DNA of 64,000 bases from Trichodesmium erythraeum GBRTRLIN201. GTDB taxonomy: Bacteria; Cyanobacteriota; Cyanobacteriia; Cyanobacteriales; Microcoleaceae. A program made the translations under genes and the position numbers. The stretch is from assembly GCA_018457135.1 (NCBI GenBank), contig JAGGDU010000123.1, positions 63,505 through 127,504 of the forward strand. The letters run 5' to 3'. How positions within the stretch are numbered: the first letter of the stretch is position 1; each line of letters opens with the position of its first letter. This document shows, piece by piece, positions 20,441 to 30,141 of the stretch. The notes under the pieces were generated by a model, which was not told where the DNA came from, ran no database searches, and saw nothing but the letters and a program-made list of their open reading frames with translations.

Positions 20441-21597
20441 TTGAAAATTAGTAGAGAAAATATTCCTGGATTTATTAGACCAAATAAAATTTATTTTAAG
20501 TTTTTTTATTTGCTAAAATAGGCGAAAAAAATAAAAAAATTAGACATTTTTTATGCTTTTAGCAGATAATAAAAGAATCCTAAAGCTTGTAAATTACAAT
20601 CAATAATTTTTCAGCCTTCTAACAAAAAAAATTGTTTTTTACCTGAATTTGGCATAATAAATTTTTGAAATAATCTAAATATATGTCATAAATATTTCTT
20701 TTTAATTGCACATCACTGGTTACTAAAAACTCTTATCGAATCATCTAGCTTGCCACTAAAAATAAAGCAACAGCAGGGATTTCATTTTTTGAGATAAAAT
20801 CAAATAAATTACTATTTTTTTTGAGGTATTTTTTATTAATTATGCCATCAGATACAAATATTTTTTTTAACCTGTTTTGCAATAATATTTTGCAGATTTT
20901 AAAAATAAAATTTGTCATATTTTCTAAAGTTTAGCAATAAACTTAACATCTTTAACTACATTTTTAGGGTTAAATATTGCTTAAATAGATATTCATTAAT
21001 CCTAAAAATAAAGGCTTATATACGTATTTTAAAAAAAAATTATTAGTAATAATTTAATTTTTGATAAACCATTTTTTTAAAATTACAAATACACATAATG
21101 CCTCAATAAATTAATTATATTATTTACAAAAATTAATATTTTTTCTATTACACCCAGCTAATATATTTATCAGAATTATTGGCAAGTAATTAAATAAGTA
21201 AATAATCTACATTTAAATATTTTTTACATCTTTGAATAGTATTTTAATGATATTAATTTTAGACAAATCAGGAGGTTTTAATCGTAAAATAATATAGATA
21301 CCCAATAGATAAATTATTCCCTATATTATAAATATTCAAAAGATATATTTTTTAGAAAAAACATCAAATAAAATAACTTTTAAACATAAAGAAAGAAATA
21401 TCTTATTTTTGATTTTACTAAACCATACCCATAATGACAGTCAACAAACTACTTTTATGGTACTATAAACACATAGAAAATAAACAGGCTTCTCCATACA
21501 AGGTTCTCAAACCCTTATGCTCCAATTTAAAAATTAGTATGCATTTTTAGATTGGTATGTATTTTTAGAGAGGTCTAATGTAACAAAAATAATCTCT
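20441..21597. other. Very AT-rich intergenic region
   Basis: More than 1.1 kb of extremely AT-rich DNA with many A/T runs and no recognisable gene. It may hold further, unrecognisable decay of the NTPase gene to its left. TTTTTAGAGAGGTCTAATG near 21563-21581 resembles the end of the element at 58992-59060. Confidence 0.45.
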
Positions 21598-23208
21598 ATG
21601 AAAAAATTAAAATTTTTAATTACTGGTGTCACTGTCATTGCAGCAGGTAGTTTTGCTACATATCTTTACTTTAAAAATATAGCAATTAAGGTATCTAGTC
21701 CCCTTAACAGTGGCCAAATTGTGCCAGAATCAGCAATTATGGCTGCTTTTTTTCATCCTAATCAAAAAGCCATCACTAAATTACAACAATTTGGTACTCC
21801 TGAAGCAAAAAAGTTGATTAGTCAAAATTATGCAGAATTTCAGCAAGAAAATTTAGCTGAGGCTAATATTAATTGGGAAAAGGATATTCAATCTTGGTTG
21901 GGAGGAGTAATGTTAGCTTTTGTACCTGGTGAGGAAGGACAAGATATGGATCCTGTAAATCTTTTGATGGTAGTAGGAATTAAAAATAAATTAGAAGCTT
22001 TAAGATTTGTTAGTAAGTTCAAAGGTGAAGGGGAAAATAGGGTAATAAAGAGAAAATATCAAGGGGTGACTATTCGAGAAATTACTGATGAGAGCAGGAA
22101 AACTTTTAATGTAGCAATTTTGGGAGATTACTTGGCGATCGCTCCCATCCCAGCAGTAGTAGAAAGTGCTATTGACACCTTTCAGGGTAAGAGTGTTTCT
22201 CTGAGTCAAAATGCTCCTGAAACTTTACAGCAAAATACGGAGCTTGAAAATACTATTGCTACTATTTTTATTCCTAACTATATTCAGTTAATCACACAAT
22301 TTACAGATGATTTGCCAGAGGATCAAAGTTCTTCTAGTACTGGTTTAGAGCAATTCCAGCAAATAAATTCTGTCGTAATGGGAATAGGGGTTGATGATGC
22401 AGGTGTGCGGTTGCGAGCGGTGACTAAGTTAGTTTCTCCATTGCCTCTAGAGTTAACTAAACCTGCATCGGAGAAAATTTTGCAACGCTTTCCGGCGGAG
22501 ACAATGATATCGCTCAGTGGCATTGGAGTTAGTCAAAGTTGGTCCCAGCTTGTAACCCAAGCACAGGAAAATCAGGATTTGCAGGATGCTTTGGGTATTG
22601 TGAGAAATTCTTTTAAAGAAGTAGGCTTTGATGTAGATCGAGAGGTGTTTAGTTGGATGGATGGAGAATTTGCCCTTGGTTTGATAGCATCAAATAAGGG
22701 AATATTAGCAACAACTGGGGTTGGTGCGGCAATGGTTTTTGAGACTAGCGATCGCTCTACTGCCGAAGCCACATTGAAAAAGTTAAATCAGATGGCGAGC
22801 CAAAAGAAAGGTGTGGTGGTTGAGGAAAAACAGATAGGAGATCAGTTGGTGACGGAATTGCAAATGCTTGGTATTGGTACATTTTTGGGATATGGGTGGT
22901 TGGATAATAATACGTTGTTTGTAGCAATGGGGAAACCATTAATAGAAGTAATGATGAGTATGCCTGAGAATAGTTTAATTGGTAGTGAAAGTTTTGAGGA
23001 AATTAGGAGATCTTTACCCAAGTCGAATCAGGGGTATTTTTATTGGGACATCAAGCAAAGCATGGTTTGGGTGAAGCGTTATCCGTTTGTAAGTGTCTTG
23101 ATACCATCGGAAGTGAGAGCAATTTTGAATTCAATTCGAGGTATTGGGGTTACGGCGAGTTGGTTGGATGAGTTGACAAATGAGATGGAGATGTTGTTGG
23201 CGTTGTAG
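21598..23208 (+). CDS. DUF3352 domain protein, membrane-anchored
   Basis: A 536-residue protein with an N-terminal membrane segment (residues 5-25) and a periplasmic body matching the cyanobacterial DUF3352 family. Characteristic parts are the opening VPESAIMAAFFHPN, NWEKDIQSWLGG, DYLAIAP, and the repeated module DREVFSWMDGEFALGLI followed by the C-terminal SESFEEIRRSLPKSNQGYFYWD. The family has no assigned function. It stands alone on the plus strand between two gene remnants. Its start ATG is preceded by a weak purine stretch only. Confidence 0.85.
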   Translation: MKKLKFLITGVTVIAAGSFATYLYFKNIAIKVSSPLNSGQIVPESAIMAAFFHPNQKAITKLQQFGTPEAKKLISQNYAEFQQENLAEANINWEKDIQSWLGGVMLAFVPGEEGQDMDPVNLLMVVGIKNKLEALRFVSKFKGEGENRVIKRKYQGVTIREITDESRKTFNVAILGDYLAIAPIPAVVESAIDTFQGKSVSLSQNAPETLQQNTELENTIATIFIPNYIQLITQFTDDLPEDQSSSSTGLEQFQQINSVVMGIGVDDAGVRLRAVTKLVSPLPLELTKPASEKILQRFPAETMISLSGIGVSQSWSQLVTQAQENQDLQDALGIVRNSFKEVGFDVDREVFSWMDGEFALGLIASNKGILATTGVGAAMVFETSDRSTAEATLKKLNQMASQKKGVVVEEKQIGDQLVTELQMLGIGTFLGYGWLDNNTLFVAMGKPLIEVMMSMPENSLIGSESFEEIRRSLPKSNQGYFYWDIKQSMVWVKRYPFVSVLIPSEVRAILNSIRGIGVTASWLDELTNEMEMLLAL

Positions 23209-23301
23209 GAGGAGGATATTTTTAGGACTAATACAGTTTCATAAAACCTCCAAGTCAAAATTCAAAACTCATCCCTGACTGAATTTCAATATTGAATAAA
23301 G

Positions 23302-23359
23302 ATACAACTGACTTCGGGCAAGTGATGTACAGCTATATTTGATAAAAATTATGTAGTGT
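23302..23359. repeat. Dispersed 58-base repeat, copy 1
   Basis: Shares 49 of 58 bases with 56708-56765 by eye, including the identical cores TTCGGGCAA, TGATGTA and TAAAAATTAT. Non-coding in both places. It abuts the right end of the polyketide synthase remnant. Confidence 0.6.
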
Positions 23360-23399
23360 AGGATCTTATCCGCGAGACGTAGCTCATAAACCTAAAATA

Positions 23400-23985
23400 T
23401 GCTGTAATTATAGATGATCATAAATGATGCCAGATTATAGCCAAAGGCTTACGTGCCCTTGCTACCCGTCCGGTGACGCTGGATATGACTGGATTTTTTT
23501 ATTGATTATAAATTCAATTCCTTAGCGACTGCTTTCCATTCGGCTCAAATTGGTTCCATTAATGGTGAATGAAATGCATGAGATACCTGCAATATTTTGG
23601 ATTTAATATTTTGGATTTAATATTTTGGATTTAATATTTTGGATTTAATATTTTGGATTTAATATTTTGAATTTAATTTTTTCTGATTCTAAAGCGCTGA
23701 CAATTTCCTTAACTTCTGTTACCTCACCAGAAATGACCACACTTTTCGGTTCATTTATCCCTGCGATCGCTAATTTATCCCCATTAGCTGTTAATTTTTT
23801 TTTTACCTTGGCTACTGTTGCTATCACAGCTACCATTTCTCCTTCTGGAGGTAATGACTGCATTAACCTTCCTCTAGCTGCCATTAGTTTCAGACCATCT
23901 TCTCAAAAGAAAACTCCGGCTACTGTTGCTACCACATATCCTCCTACACTAGGATCCATCACTACATCTGGTTGACAGCATTTTT
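23400..23985 (-). pseudogene. Polyketide synthase acyltransferase (AT) domain remnant
   Basis: Read leftward, this matches a malonyl-CoA:ACP acyltransferase domain in order: PDVVM, then SVGGYVVATVAGVFF (the GHSVGEYVAA active-site region, here with GHS changed to DPS), EDGLKLMAARGRLMQSLPPE, MVAVIATV, INEPKSVVISGE, IKFKIL, then VSHAFHSPLMEPI, AEWKAVAKEL and PVISSVTGRVA. Stops and frameshifts interrupt it, and a 14-bp tandem repeat splits it at 23591-23674. The longest open piece is 23645-23884. No ketosynthase or other PKS domain is nearby, so a fragment of a larger lost gene is likely. Confidence 0.85.
23591..23674. repeat. 14-bp tandem repeat, six copies, inside the AT remnant
   Basis: Five perfect copies of AATATTTTGGATTT (23591-23660) and one variant AATATTTTGAATTT (23661-23674). 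Removing five units restores one open frame reading KFKILQVSHAFHS on the minus strand, the canonical AT-domain sequence, so the repeat expanded inside a real gene. Confidence 0.9.
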
Positions 23986-24353
23986 CATATCGGTAAACCA
24001 CAATAAGGAGGTTAAATGCAACCTCCCTACAAGGTTTTAGTTATGACGATATAGTTCACCAATTTAAAAAGTGCTATAATTCCCCAGGTCGATCATAAGT
24101 TGGCTAAAACATATTCTATGACAAATATAGCAGGTTGGATATAAGCTGTTTAGCCAACTAGAGAATTGGTATGACAAATAGCAATAATAATTCCAAGACT
24201 TCTAACCTTATAAGTGATGACTCTTTGATCAAAAAGAGCAATTCACCCACATAAATGATAATATTTCTCCTAATTAAGTCCTAACTAATGACTTCCAACA
24301 ATAATGTAAATATTTGTAGAAAATATTTATCATAGCTGCTATAAGAGACAATA
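23986..24353. other. Intergenic region with two inverted repeats
   Basis: Contains a 7-bp hairpin GGAGGTT/AACCTCC (24007-24026) and the inverted-repeat element at 24098-24159. No gene seen. Confidence 0.5.
24098..24159. mobile_element. Small inverted-repeat element (MITE-like)
   Basis: AGTTGGCTAAAAC at the left end and GTTTAGCCAACT at the right end are complementary apart from one extra A, bounding 62 bases of non-coding AT-rich DNA. No transposase is near. It could also be a long hairpin. Confidence 0.5.
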
Positions 24354-25484
24354 CTAACTATTAACAAACTCTAGTCTTGATGTTAAAAATCTATCCATCC
24401 AACCTTCGAAATAGGCTTGATTTTCTGCTTGTTCCTCTAGGTTTTCTGTATCTAAAGGATGAGGTGTTAAACCCAAAACTGCTGCCGTTGTTACACAAAA
24501 CATTGACTTTTGAAAAGTGGCACAAATTTTCACTCGTAAATTATCTGTACCCCGGTTAGTTTTTTGATAAAATTCAAGAAGATAATCTGGTATAAAATGT
24601 CGCATATCTTGCATTAATAATGTGGGTGGAATTCCTGCACCACCAATAGGTAAAGGATCTGCATACAAGGCACCATAAGTAAATTGACTTTGATCAGGGT
24701 CAATTTGTTGAGCTTGAGCGTTATATGAAACTGTTCCTGAAAATGGTGTTCCTCGGAAGAAAATTGCTTCCACATAAGGAACCGCTGTATCTGTTAAAAA
24801 CGTTAAACCTACTGACTTAGGAATTATATCATGAGGTTTACCTTTAATATTTACAGCAAAAGTAATTGGTAAATTTGCTTCTGCGACTAACCCTGATAAA
24901 ATATGATTGACTACTTCAGGAATAGATTTTATTTGACCTTGGTCATATTGATCAGATAAGGTGATAAAGATATCACTCATTACCCGCCAAAATTGACCTA
25001 AGGCACTGTAATAAGCTTGTTGACGTACCATATCTGGTAAAAATTCTGGAAATAATTGATTGAGTGGCATTAACATCAAATTCCCGGAAATTTTAGCATC
25101 TATTGCTGCTTTTGCTAATTGTTTAAACTCAGCTGAATCTAAATATGTATCCAGACCTCCCCCTCCATGCCATAACATTCCCCTCATGCAATATTCTGCA
25201 TATTCATAATTAATTCTGTCATGAGACCAAAACTTGAGTAATTTACCTAATGAAATTTTACCATTAAAGTATTTGAAAAAGGGAAACATTTCTAAAAATT
25301 GATGTTCGGCAATGTAATTAAGATTTTGGGAATAAGCATCTAATACAATGCCGTAACTTTTTAAAATTCCGACAACTTCTAAGACATTTTCTGGGCTATC
25401 CTTGAGCAGAGCTTGACCAGATTTTAAGCGGTTTATATAAGCTGAAAGTGGATGAGTAGAAGATTTTAAAATAGTGTTTGTCAT
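24354..25484 (-). CDS. CO2 hydration protein of the NDH-1 CO2-uptake complex (ChpX/ChpY, CupA/CupB family)
   Basis: A 376-residue protein of the CO2-hydration family that binds the NDH-1 variant complexes on the thylakoid and converts CO2 to bicarbonate. Conserved parts visible are LPLSAYINRL-type opening, HDRINYEYAEYCMRGMLWHGGGG (the His-containing motif implicated in metal binding), LFPEFLPDMVRQQAYYSALGQFWRVMSDIF, and IGGAGIPPTLLMQDMRHFIPDYLLEFY. The start at MTNTILKSS has AGGAAAC about 10 bases upstream. Its natural partner ndhD lies 2.3 kb upstream on the same strand, with a damaged tnpB in between. Trichodesmium is reported to have only the constitutive NDH-1(4) system, so ChpX/CupB is more likely than ChpY/CupA, but I cannot prove the paralogue. 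Confidence 0.88.
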   Translation of the reverse strand: MTNTILKSSTHPLSAYINRLKSGQALLKDSPENVLEVVGILKSYGIVLDAYSQNLNYIAEHQFLEMFPFFKYFNGKISLGKLLKFWSHDRINYEYAEYCMRGMLWHGGGGLDTYLDSAEFKQLAKAAIDAKISGNLMLMPLNQLFPEFLPDMVRQQAYYSALGQFWRVMSDIFITLSDQYDQGQIKSIPEVVNHILSGLVAEANLPITFAVNIKGKPHDIIPKSVGLTFLTDTAVPYVEAIFFRGTPFSGTVSYNAQAQQIDPDQSQFTYGALYADPLPIGGAGIPPTLLMQDMRHFIPDYLLEFYQKTNRGTDNLRVKICATFQKSMFCVTTAAVLGLTPHPLDTENLEEQAENQAYFEGWMDRFLTSRLEFVNS

Positions 25485-25488
25485 AAGC

Positions 25489-26577
25489 TTAGTGTTTCCT
25501 AAATTCAATTCTTAATTGACATCCTCCCGGCGCTGCTGTACTTGAGACAGCAAGGGATTCTTTAGCATCAGTGTTAAGCGCTTTCTGCTTCATAGCACTT
25601 GCCCTCTGAGATTTACTCTCTTCAGGTCTTACAGTCGCGACCCAGACTGACACTGCCTGCCCAGCAGCCAAAATGTTTATACTTGCGTTTATGTCCCTGT
25701 CATGGTGACTAGCACATTCAGGACAGTCCCATGCTCTAATATTTAAAGGTAATTTTTCTACTACATGACCACAATTAGAACAACGTTTAGAACTGAGAAA
25801 ATATCTCTTAATTTTTATTAATGTACCACCATACCATTCAGCTTTGTATTCTAATTGTCTCAGTAATTCTACCCAATTAGCATCATTTATTGCTCTAGCT
25901 AATTTATGATTCTTGACCATGTTACCTGCAGCTAGATCATCAACTACAATAGTTTGGTTTTCTCTAATCAGTTTAGTTGTTAGCTTATGGGTGTAGTCTA
26001 GTCTTGAGTCTTTAATTAAGGCGTGTATCTTTGCTATTTGAAGTCTAGCTTTCTGATAATTATTAGACTTTTTACCTCTTTTTCTACTTAGAGACTTTTG
26101 ATCACGCCTTAATTTTTTGTGTAACTTTTGAAGATTCTTTGGGTAGGCGACTTTTGCTCCATCGCTAGTAGTTACTAAGCTGTTGATTCCTAAATTAATA
26201 TAGACTTGGCCATCTTTACACTTAAAGGCTGCCTTAGTCAACTCAGTACTGCCACCGTGGCACTTTTTTTTTAATTTAGGATATTTAGTTCGTCCGCTAA
26301 AAAAGTTGTTGAAAGCAGTTTGTAAGTGTCTTAAGCCTTGCTGGAGCGGTACAATACTTACTTCAGTTAGAAAATCTAAATCTTCCTGTTTTTTCCAGTT
26401 GATCAGCATAGGTGAGGTTTGTTTGTAACCTACTCGTTCCTGGTATTCATACCAAGCTTGAGTTCTGACAGCTAAAGCTTTGTTGTAGACTAAACGCACA
26501 CAGCCCAATGTTTTCCTCACCAGACTTTCCTGCTGAGGAGTTGGGTAAAATCTAAATTTGTATGCTTTTTCAACCAT
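25489..26577 (-). CDS. tnpB: TnpB-family RNA-guided nuclease, internally deleted and probably inactive
   Basis: A 362-residue TnpB of an IS200/IS605-type element with no tnpA. The N-terminal recognition part (KFRFYPTPQQ) is present. Between KDGQVYI and NLGINSL the usual segment of about 50-60 residues is missing, and the first RuvC aspartate (normally GIDLG) reads INLG, Asn128. The second acid (usually VVEDL) is Asp213 (VVDDL). The zinc finger (Cys266, Cys269, Cys285, Cys288) and the RDIN motif with Asp295 are intact. TnpB cuts DNA at the element's target using a right-end RNA; this copy looks unable to cut. The 3' end lies just before the CO2-hydration gene's start, so the element inserted into the CO2-uptake region. 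Confidence 0.85.
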   Translation of the reverse strand: MVEKAYKFRFYPTPQQESLVRKTLGCVRLVYNKALAVRTQAWYEYQERVGYKQTSPMLINWKKQEDLDFLTEVSIVPLQQGLRHLQTAFNNFFSGRTKYPKLKKKCHGGSTELTKAAFKCKDGQVYINLGINSLVTTSDGAKVAYPKNLQKLHKKLRRDQKSLSRKRGKKSNNYQKARLQIAKIHALIKDSRLDYTHKLTTKLIRENQTIVVDDLAAGNMVKNHKLARAINDANWVELLRQLEYKAEWYGGTLIKIKRYFLSSKRCSNCGHVVEKLPLNIRAWDCPECASHHDRDINASINILAAGQAVSVWVATVRPEESKSQRASAMKQKALNTDAKESLAVSSTAAPGGCQLRIEFRKH

Positions 26578-26600
26578 CTACTGCTTACTTTTCAACATCT
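25489..26600 (-). mobile_element. IS200/IS605-type element carrying only tnpB
   Basis: Bounds are approximate. The 3' end of tnpB, including the GGGAGGATGTCAATT sequence near 25513-25527 (minus strand), is the usual right-end region and also the source of the guide RNA. The left end lies shortly beyond 26577 and was not fixed. As is normal for the family, no terminal inverted repeats or target duplication are seen. Confidence 0.55.
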
Positions 26601-27743
26601 AAATTCTAACAGATTATTTGTAAAACCGCAAGATTGATTGGCATTCATCCCCCTTGGAAAGCTATCGCTTATAAGGAAATCTTGAAACATTTGTGAGAGT
26701 ATTGGGAAGAGTGGGAGGAATAATTCTGTCTACAGCCTTCACTTCTTTGTGTCTAACTCAATACATTTTTCTCCCGCAAAAGCTAGGTCAAAACCTACCC
26801 ATAACTTGTCAATTTTGTCAAGTTTTATGTGAATAAAGATTTTTGTAAATCATAGCTGGGAAAGGGGGTAGAGGGGATAAGGTCTGAAAACAAACTCAGT
26901 TTCTAAATTTATTCACCCTAATACCAACAAATTTGATATCAAAAGTCAAAAGTTAAAAGTAATCTCTGACATCATGTCCACTGGCATCCTTTGTATAAAC
27001 CTAAGGGTGAATATCTACAGGAAATTTAATTTTTTCCAGCTTTTAAGTCTTCTTTGCTGAATTCAGGACTTACACATAACTACCATATTTAGTAGGGGTT
27101 AGTGGCCGTTAACTCCTGCCATTAATTCCTATAGATATTGTATTATACCACATCCTCCATTCCACTGTGCGATCGCCATTTTGGATTCAACCGGCCAATA
27201 CTCAGTTTCTAGAATCTCACTCTCTCTTAAGGTTATAATAGTATTTTTCCTCAGACTGCTACACCCCACTAAACTTAATATCATCAGCCCAAGCAATTTT
27301 TGGGAAGAACCTGTTTAGCAAGCCCATGGTCAAACTTTTTGGACTGTAGAAGTTTGGGCAGTTATCTCCTCAATAATTAGCCCTATTTCATCAATAGTAA
27401 TGAGTTGAGAATGAGTTTAGCTTTTTCTACCTTGCTTAACCCCTCACTCATTACAGCGGTTTTCTGTCCATTTCCTACACAAATCTCAAAATTATAGATT
27501 AATTAAGATCAAAAAATTCCGTAGTGTTATATAAGCAAAAAAGAGAAAGAATTCTCTAAGTAGGTAAGCATAAATAGAGGTTAATATAAAAAATATGAAA
27601 AAGTAGCTATAACCCAGTTTCCAATTTTTTACTGTTTTGAATTTTTCTTGCTATTGTACTAATAATTAAGTAGACCTACTTACTAAGAATTCTGAGCAAA
27701 ATTTTTCTTAGTGTTGAAACTGTAAAATCTTAATGCATGACTT
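26578..27743. other. Long intergenic region between tnpB and ndhD
   Basis: No intact gene in about 1.17 kb. Pieces on the minus strand near 27130-27470 look like decayed coding sequence that I cannot identify. CAGGACTTACAC near 27064 matches the ends of the element at 56604-56691, and ATCATGTCC at 26971 matches the ends of 38424-38497, so at least two partial small elements lie here. Confidence 0.45.
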
Positions 27744-29264
27744 TTAACTTCCTTGAAATGGAGATGGGGTAGCGATCGCAGATTTGTTAACTACCTGTGA
27801 GACTGTAGTTTTACTAGTGCTCATACTATTTGCTTCAGTTTCAGTCCAACGCACCACCCAATTAGGCTGTATTCCTAGAACAACGATCATAACTGCTAAA
27901 ACAATTGCTGGTATTCTATCAGACCATTTTACTGGAGGCAGATTGATTACTGTTTCAGATAACCTACCAAAAAATACTCGGTTAATTAAAAGCAAGAAAT
28001 AGGCTGATGTTAATCCTGTTCCAATCATACACAATAGAGTTGGAATTCTAAAAGCATTAAAACTGCCTCTAAATACTAAAAATTCAGAAATAAATCCAAC
28101 CATTCCTGGAATACCAGCACTTGCCATTACTCCTAAAATCATGAGACTGCCAACCATTGGTAAACCTTGTTCTGGGTTTAATAGACCTCGCAATAAATCT
28201 ATATCCCTTGTACCAGCTTTTTTGTAGACTATTCCCACTAATAAAAATAGTAGGCCTGAAATTAGACCGTGGCTAATCATTTGAAAAACTGTGCCCAAGA
28301 TACTGAGGGGAGTTGCTGCTGCACTAGCTAACAAAATGTAACCCATGTGACCAACTGAACTATAAGCCACCATTTTTTTCATGTCTTTTTGAGCGATCGC
28401 ATTAAGTGAACCGTAAATTACACTTACTACAGCCCACACTGCTAACCAGGGAGAAACATCTGCCCAAGCTTCAGGAAACATATTTAATCCAAATCTTAGC
28501 AAACCATAAGTTCCTAATTTTAATAGTACTCCTGCTAAGAGTACAGAAACTGGTGTAGAGGCTTCAACATGGGCATCTGGCAACCATGTATGAAAGGGAA
28601 CTAGGGGAATTTTAATTCCAAACCCGACAACTATTGCTCCTAATAATAATAGTTGAGTTCCTAAAGGTAGAGTATGGACAACTGCTTGGTCATAAGCAAA
28701 ATTTGACGAACCACTTAACCAAACTACTCCAAGAAAGCCTACTAAGATTAGGATTCCTGAAATTGCTGTATAAATAAGAAATTTAGTGGATGCGTAACCC
28801 CGTTTTAGTCCTCCCCAAATTGCAATTAATAGGTATAAAGGAATAAGTTCGAGTTCATAAAACAGGAAAAACAGTAGTAAATCTTGAGCAAGAAAGGCTC
28901 CAAATACACTAAGGGCCAATAATAATATTAAGGAGTAATAAAAACGAGGTCTATTAATTGATTCATCTGTAGCATATATGGCAATAGTGGTTAATATACC
29001 GTTTAATACCACTAATGGTAGAGATAAACCGTCTATTCCTAAGGAGTAGTTTAGGCCTAGGGAATCTATCCAGGGAACCATAACAACAAATTGTTGATTT
29101 GGATCTTGTGTATTGAATTGGGTAAGTAACACCAAAGACCATAAAAGACTAATGATGGCCACTATTAAAGCTAGTTGGCGGGCCAATTTTGGCGATAGGT
29201 AACTTGGCCAAAAACCAATAATACCAGCACCAATTAGTGGTACTAAGATGAGACTATTGAGCAT
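27744..29264 (-). CDS. ndhD: NAD(P)H dehydrogenase subunit 4 (NdhD), CO2-uptake type likely
   Basis: A 506-residue, roughly 14-helix proton-pumping subunit of cyanobacterial NDH-1 in the thylakoid membrane. Family motifs seen are FFLFYELELIPLYLLI, FGIKIPLVPFHTWLPDAHVEASTPVSVLLAGVLLKLG, AYSSVGHMGYILL and MISHGLISGLLFLL. AAAGGA sits 8 bases before the ATG. The same-strand CO2-hydration gene downstream suggests the NdhD3/NdhD4 branch that powers CO2 uptake, and NdhD4 fits the expected Trichodesmium gene set; this is inference. Unusually, no ndhF lies directly upstream, where it is often found. A tnpB element and non-coding DNA separate it from the hydration protein gene. Confidence 0.92.
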   Translation of the reverse strand: MLNSLILVPLIGAGIIGFWPSYLSPKLARQLALIVAIISLLWSLVLLTQFNTQDPNQQFVVMVPWIDSLGLNYSLGIDGLSLPLVVLNGILTTIAIYATDESINRPRFYYSLILLLALSVFGAFLAQDLLLFFLFYELELIPLYLLIAIWGGLKRGYASTKFLIYTAISGILILVGFLGVVWLSGSSNFAYDQAVVHTLPLGTQLLLLGAIVVGFGIKIPLVPFHTWLPDAHVEASTPVSVLLAGVLLKLGTYGLLRFGLNMFPEAWADVSPWLAVWAVVSVIYGSLNAIAQKDMKKMVAYSSVGHMGYILLASAAATPLSILGTVFQMISHGLISGLLFLLVGIVYKKAGTRDIDLLRGLLNPEQGLPMVGSLMILGVMASAGIPGMVGFISEFLVFRGSFNAFRIPTLLCMIGTGLTSAYFLLLINRVFFGRLSETVINLPPVKWSDRIPAIVLAVMIVVLGIQPNWVVRWTETEANSMSTSKTTVSQVVNKSAIATPSPFQGS

Positions 29265-29690
29265 TTATTTATATTTTCCTTTAACGTCAAGATACAAATT
29301 GATTAACTACAAATAACTTATTACAATATAATAGTATTCTTTGTGTCTAAAAGCAGATTATAAGAATCAACGTGATCAAATTGAACTAAATATGATAGTC
29401 TGAAAATAAAATCCATCTATTCATAGATTTGACCTCAACTAAAGTCAGACAAGACTATACTTTAGTTCTGTTTAAAAAATCATCAATAAAAATTAACAAC
29501 ATTGTTAATTTTAAATTAACTGTTAGTAGGGCTTAGGGAAATCAATATGAAATAGGGTTTATTGCCCTGATTATTGTCTTTCGCGAATAAAATACGTTTA
29601 GTATAATTAATAAATTTATTGTTAGCTATAAACCTCAAAATAATTACTAAAATTACTTTCTATTATAATTTTAATTTTGATATATTTTTT
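29265..29690. other. Intergenic region upstream of ndhD
   Basis: Must hold the ndhD promoter, but no clear -35/-10 pair could be chosen. No ndhF sequence is present. Confidence 0.4.
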
Positions 29691-30141
29691 ATGCATAGAT
29701 TATGGGAAGTTGGACAAACTATATTAGGCTTAATATACCCCCATCCTCTTACGGATACTAGTACAATAACTATTTTACCATTAGGCCAAATAGTTTTAGT
29801 TCGTCTTCGTGACAATAATCAATATACTCTGCTAGGAGGTATGGTGGAATAGGGCAAGGATGTTTCGACTACTGTGAAAAGGGAGTTATCTAAAGAAACA
29901 GAGTTATAATTAGTAAAAACTATAATTATTGATAAGGGATATATTTTACACTAAATCTGGAGCCAATAGTAAATTATATGAATATTCTGCTTGAGGCTGA
30001 TGTGAAGGAAAATATGGATTTTAAAGACAACTTAGAGATTAGTGATATTTAAGGTTTTGAAATGACATCTTTACTACAGGATTGATCATCATTACTATCG
30101 ATGATCAAGGATTATCTGAGTTCTTGACAGTTTTGGCTTAA
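29691..30141 (+). pseudogene. Nudix hydrolase, degenerate
   Basis: Reading frame begins MHRLWEVGQTILGLIYPHPL and continues ILPLGQIVLVRLRDNNQYTLLGGMVE, then hits a stop where Trp is expected (GGMVDWGE in relatives). In the same frame follow GKDVSTTVKRELSKETEL, a damaged Nudix box, another stop, LVKTIIIDKGY, and later EADVKENMDFKDNLEISDI and DDQGLSEFLTVLA with the final stop. At least four in-frame stops or frameshifts separate these. Nudix hydrolases cleave nucleoside diphosphate derivatives. An upstream in-frame extension to 29619 is not supported. Confidence 0.8.

Noticed and set aside
23667-23975. A 102-codon plus-strand frame
   Set aside because: It is the antisense shadow of the acyltransferase remnant on the minus strand.
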